Shown here: one piece after another, positions 63,564-64,000 of the stretch
Layout: every line of letters begins with the position of its first letter
Numbering within the stretch: position 1 is the first letter of the stretch
Assembly: GCF_003403075.1 (NCBI RefSeq)
Contig: NZ_CP031557.1
Span: forward strand, 1,612,001 to 1,676,000
DNA length: 64,000 bases
Source of the DNA: Flavobacterium psychrotrophum
GTDB lineage: Bacteria > Bacteroidota > Bacteroidia > Flavobacteriales > Flavobacteriaceae
Direction: 5' to 3'
Program-made: the position numbers and the translations under genes
Notes under the pieces: generated by a model
The model's database searches: none
What the model was told of the DNA's origin: nothing
What the model saw: only the letters and a program-made list of their open reading frames with translations

Positions 63564-64000
63564 ATGGAACATTATAATTACCTTGCCTTTGCCATGCCGG
63601 CATTTTTCCTTTTTGTATTTTTAGAATACAAGGCGGCACAGCGGCAAAAAAGGCCTGAATTATTTAAGTACGAAAGCTCGGTAAGTAACGTAAGCATAGG
63701 CATTGCAGAAAGGCTGCTTAACCTTTTTGTTGCAGGCGCATTCTATACCCTTTATTATTGGATATACGAGAACTTTGCCATATTTAAGATACCTAACCAT
63801 TGGGCAATATGGATAGGCCTTATCCTGGCTACAGATTTTGTATGGTACTGGTACCACCGCCTTGGGCATGAAGTAAACATATTCTGGGCAGCGCACATTG
63901 TGCATCACCACAGCGAGGAATTTAATTTTACAGCTGCTGCACGTATCACTACAATACAGGCCGTTATCCGTACAGGATTTTGGTGCTTGTTGCCGTTATT
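63564..64000 (+). CDS. Sterol desaturase / fatty acid hydroxylase family protein, 3' end outside window
   Basis: The frame is open from the ATG at 63564 to the window edge, giving 145 visible residues. Three hydrophobic segments are visible. Histidine clusters of the di-iron membrane oxidases are present: YHRLGHE (HxxxH, about residues 97-101) and AAHIVHHHSEEFN (HxxHH, about residues 113-118). The third cluster would lie beyond the window. The family introduces hydroxyl groups or double bases-type desaturations into lipids; the substrate here is unknown. A 10-bp perfect inverted repeat overlaps the promoter and suggests repression by a dimeric regulator. Confidence 0.88.
   Translation, partial: MEHYNYLAFAMPAFFLFVFLEYKAAQRQKRPELFKYESSVSNVSIGIAERLLNLFVAGAFYTLYYWIYENFAIFKIPNHWAIWIGLILATDFVWYWYHRLGHEVNIFWAAHIVHHHSEEFNFTAAARITTIQAVIRTGFWCLLPL

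Overview
The window looks like chromosomal DNA of a member of the Flavobacteriaceae (Bacteroidota), probably Flavobacterium or a close relative. Four observations support this. Upstream regions repeatedly carry the Bacteroidetes -7 box TAnnTTTG and almost no Shine-Dalgarno sequences. Arginine is made through an acylornithine carbamoyltransferase (argF'). Phylum-typical families occur (DUF5686 with a carboxypeptidase-regulatory domain, DUF2911, SIMPL, the YdbS/YdbT-type PH pair). The base composition is AT-rich and even. I see no prophage, CRISPR array, rRNA or tRNA. The content is mostly core metabolism, with small repeat elements between genes.

Layout. 1-9.7 kb: the end of a large helical-repeat protein, a class V aminotransferase, a lipid A-type acyltransferase, a rhomboid protease, a SIMPL protein, two small membrane proteins and a UvrD-type helicase. 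9.8-17 kb: a DUF5686 outer-membrane protein, a small secreted protein with a CDF metal exporter and a cytochrome b561, and a GH3 beta-glucosidase with PA14. 17.2-23.9 kb: a nucleoside phosphorylase, an SUI1 factor, a GxxExxY gene inside a pair of 42-bp inverted repeats, an Fe(II)/2-oxoglutarate-type oxygenase, L-serine dehydratase, a thioredoxin-like lipoprotein and a metallo-beta-lactamase-fold hydrolase. 23.9-32.3 kb: a complete leftward arginine operon in the order GNAT acyltransferase, argG, argC, argD, argF', argB, argE, argH, preceded by a structured leader of about 250 nt. 32.9-40.5 kb: an OmpA lipoprotein, an MFS carrier, fumarylacetoacetase and glyA from overlapping divergent promoters, a lipocalin, a candidate small RNA, a pentapeptide-repeat protein and a DUF2911 protein.

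40.6-55.8 kb is a carboxylate/acetate signalling and uptake region. A frameshifted cNMP-CBS-DUF294 protein and a DnaQ-like exonuclease with an altered catalytic residue run rightward. Opposing them are a multi-PAS histidine kinase, acetyl-CoA synthetase, a response regulator, a sodium:solute symporter fused to a histidine kinase, two tiny membrane proteins, an MHS-family carrier, an outer-membrane porin-like protein and an IS1 InsA-like DNA-binding protein. 56-62 kb is a menaquinone cluster (menB, two PH proteins, menA, a UlaG-like hydrolase, menC). The window ends with a serine hydrolase and a truncated sterol desaturase-family gene that has a perfect 10-bp inverted repeat over its promoter.

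Most noteworthy: the GxxExxY cassette and a related gene-less palindrome 6 kb away; linked damage in the DUF294 and exonuclease genes; a compact RNA on the minus strand with two mutually exclusive hairpins; the leader and Cys-rich acyltransferase that start the arginine operon; and the interlocked glyA/fahA promoters.
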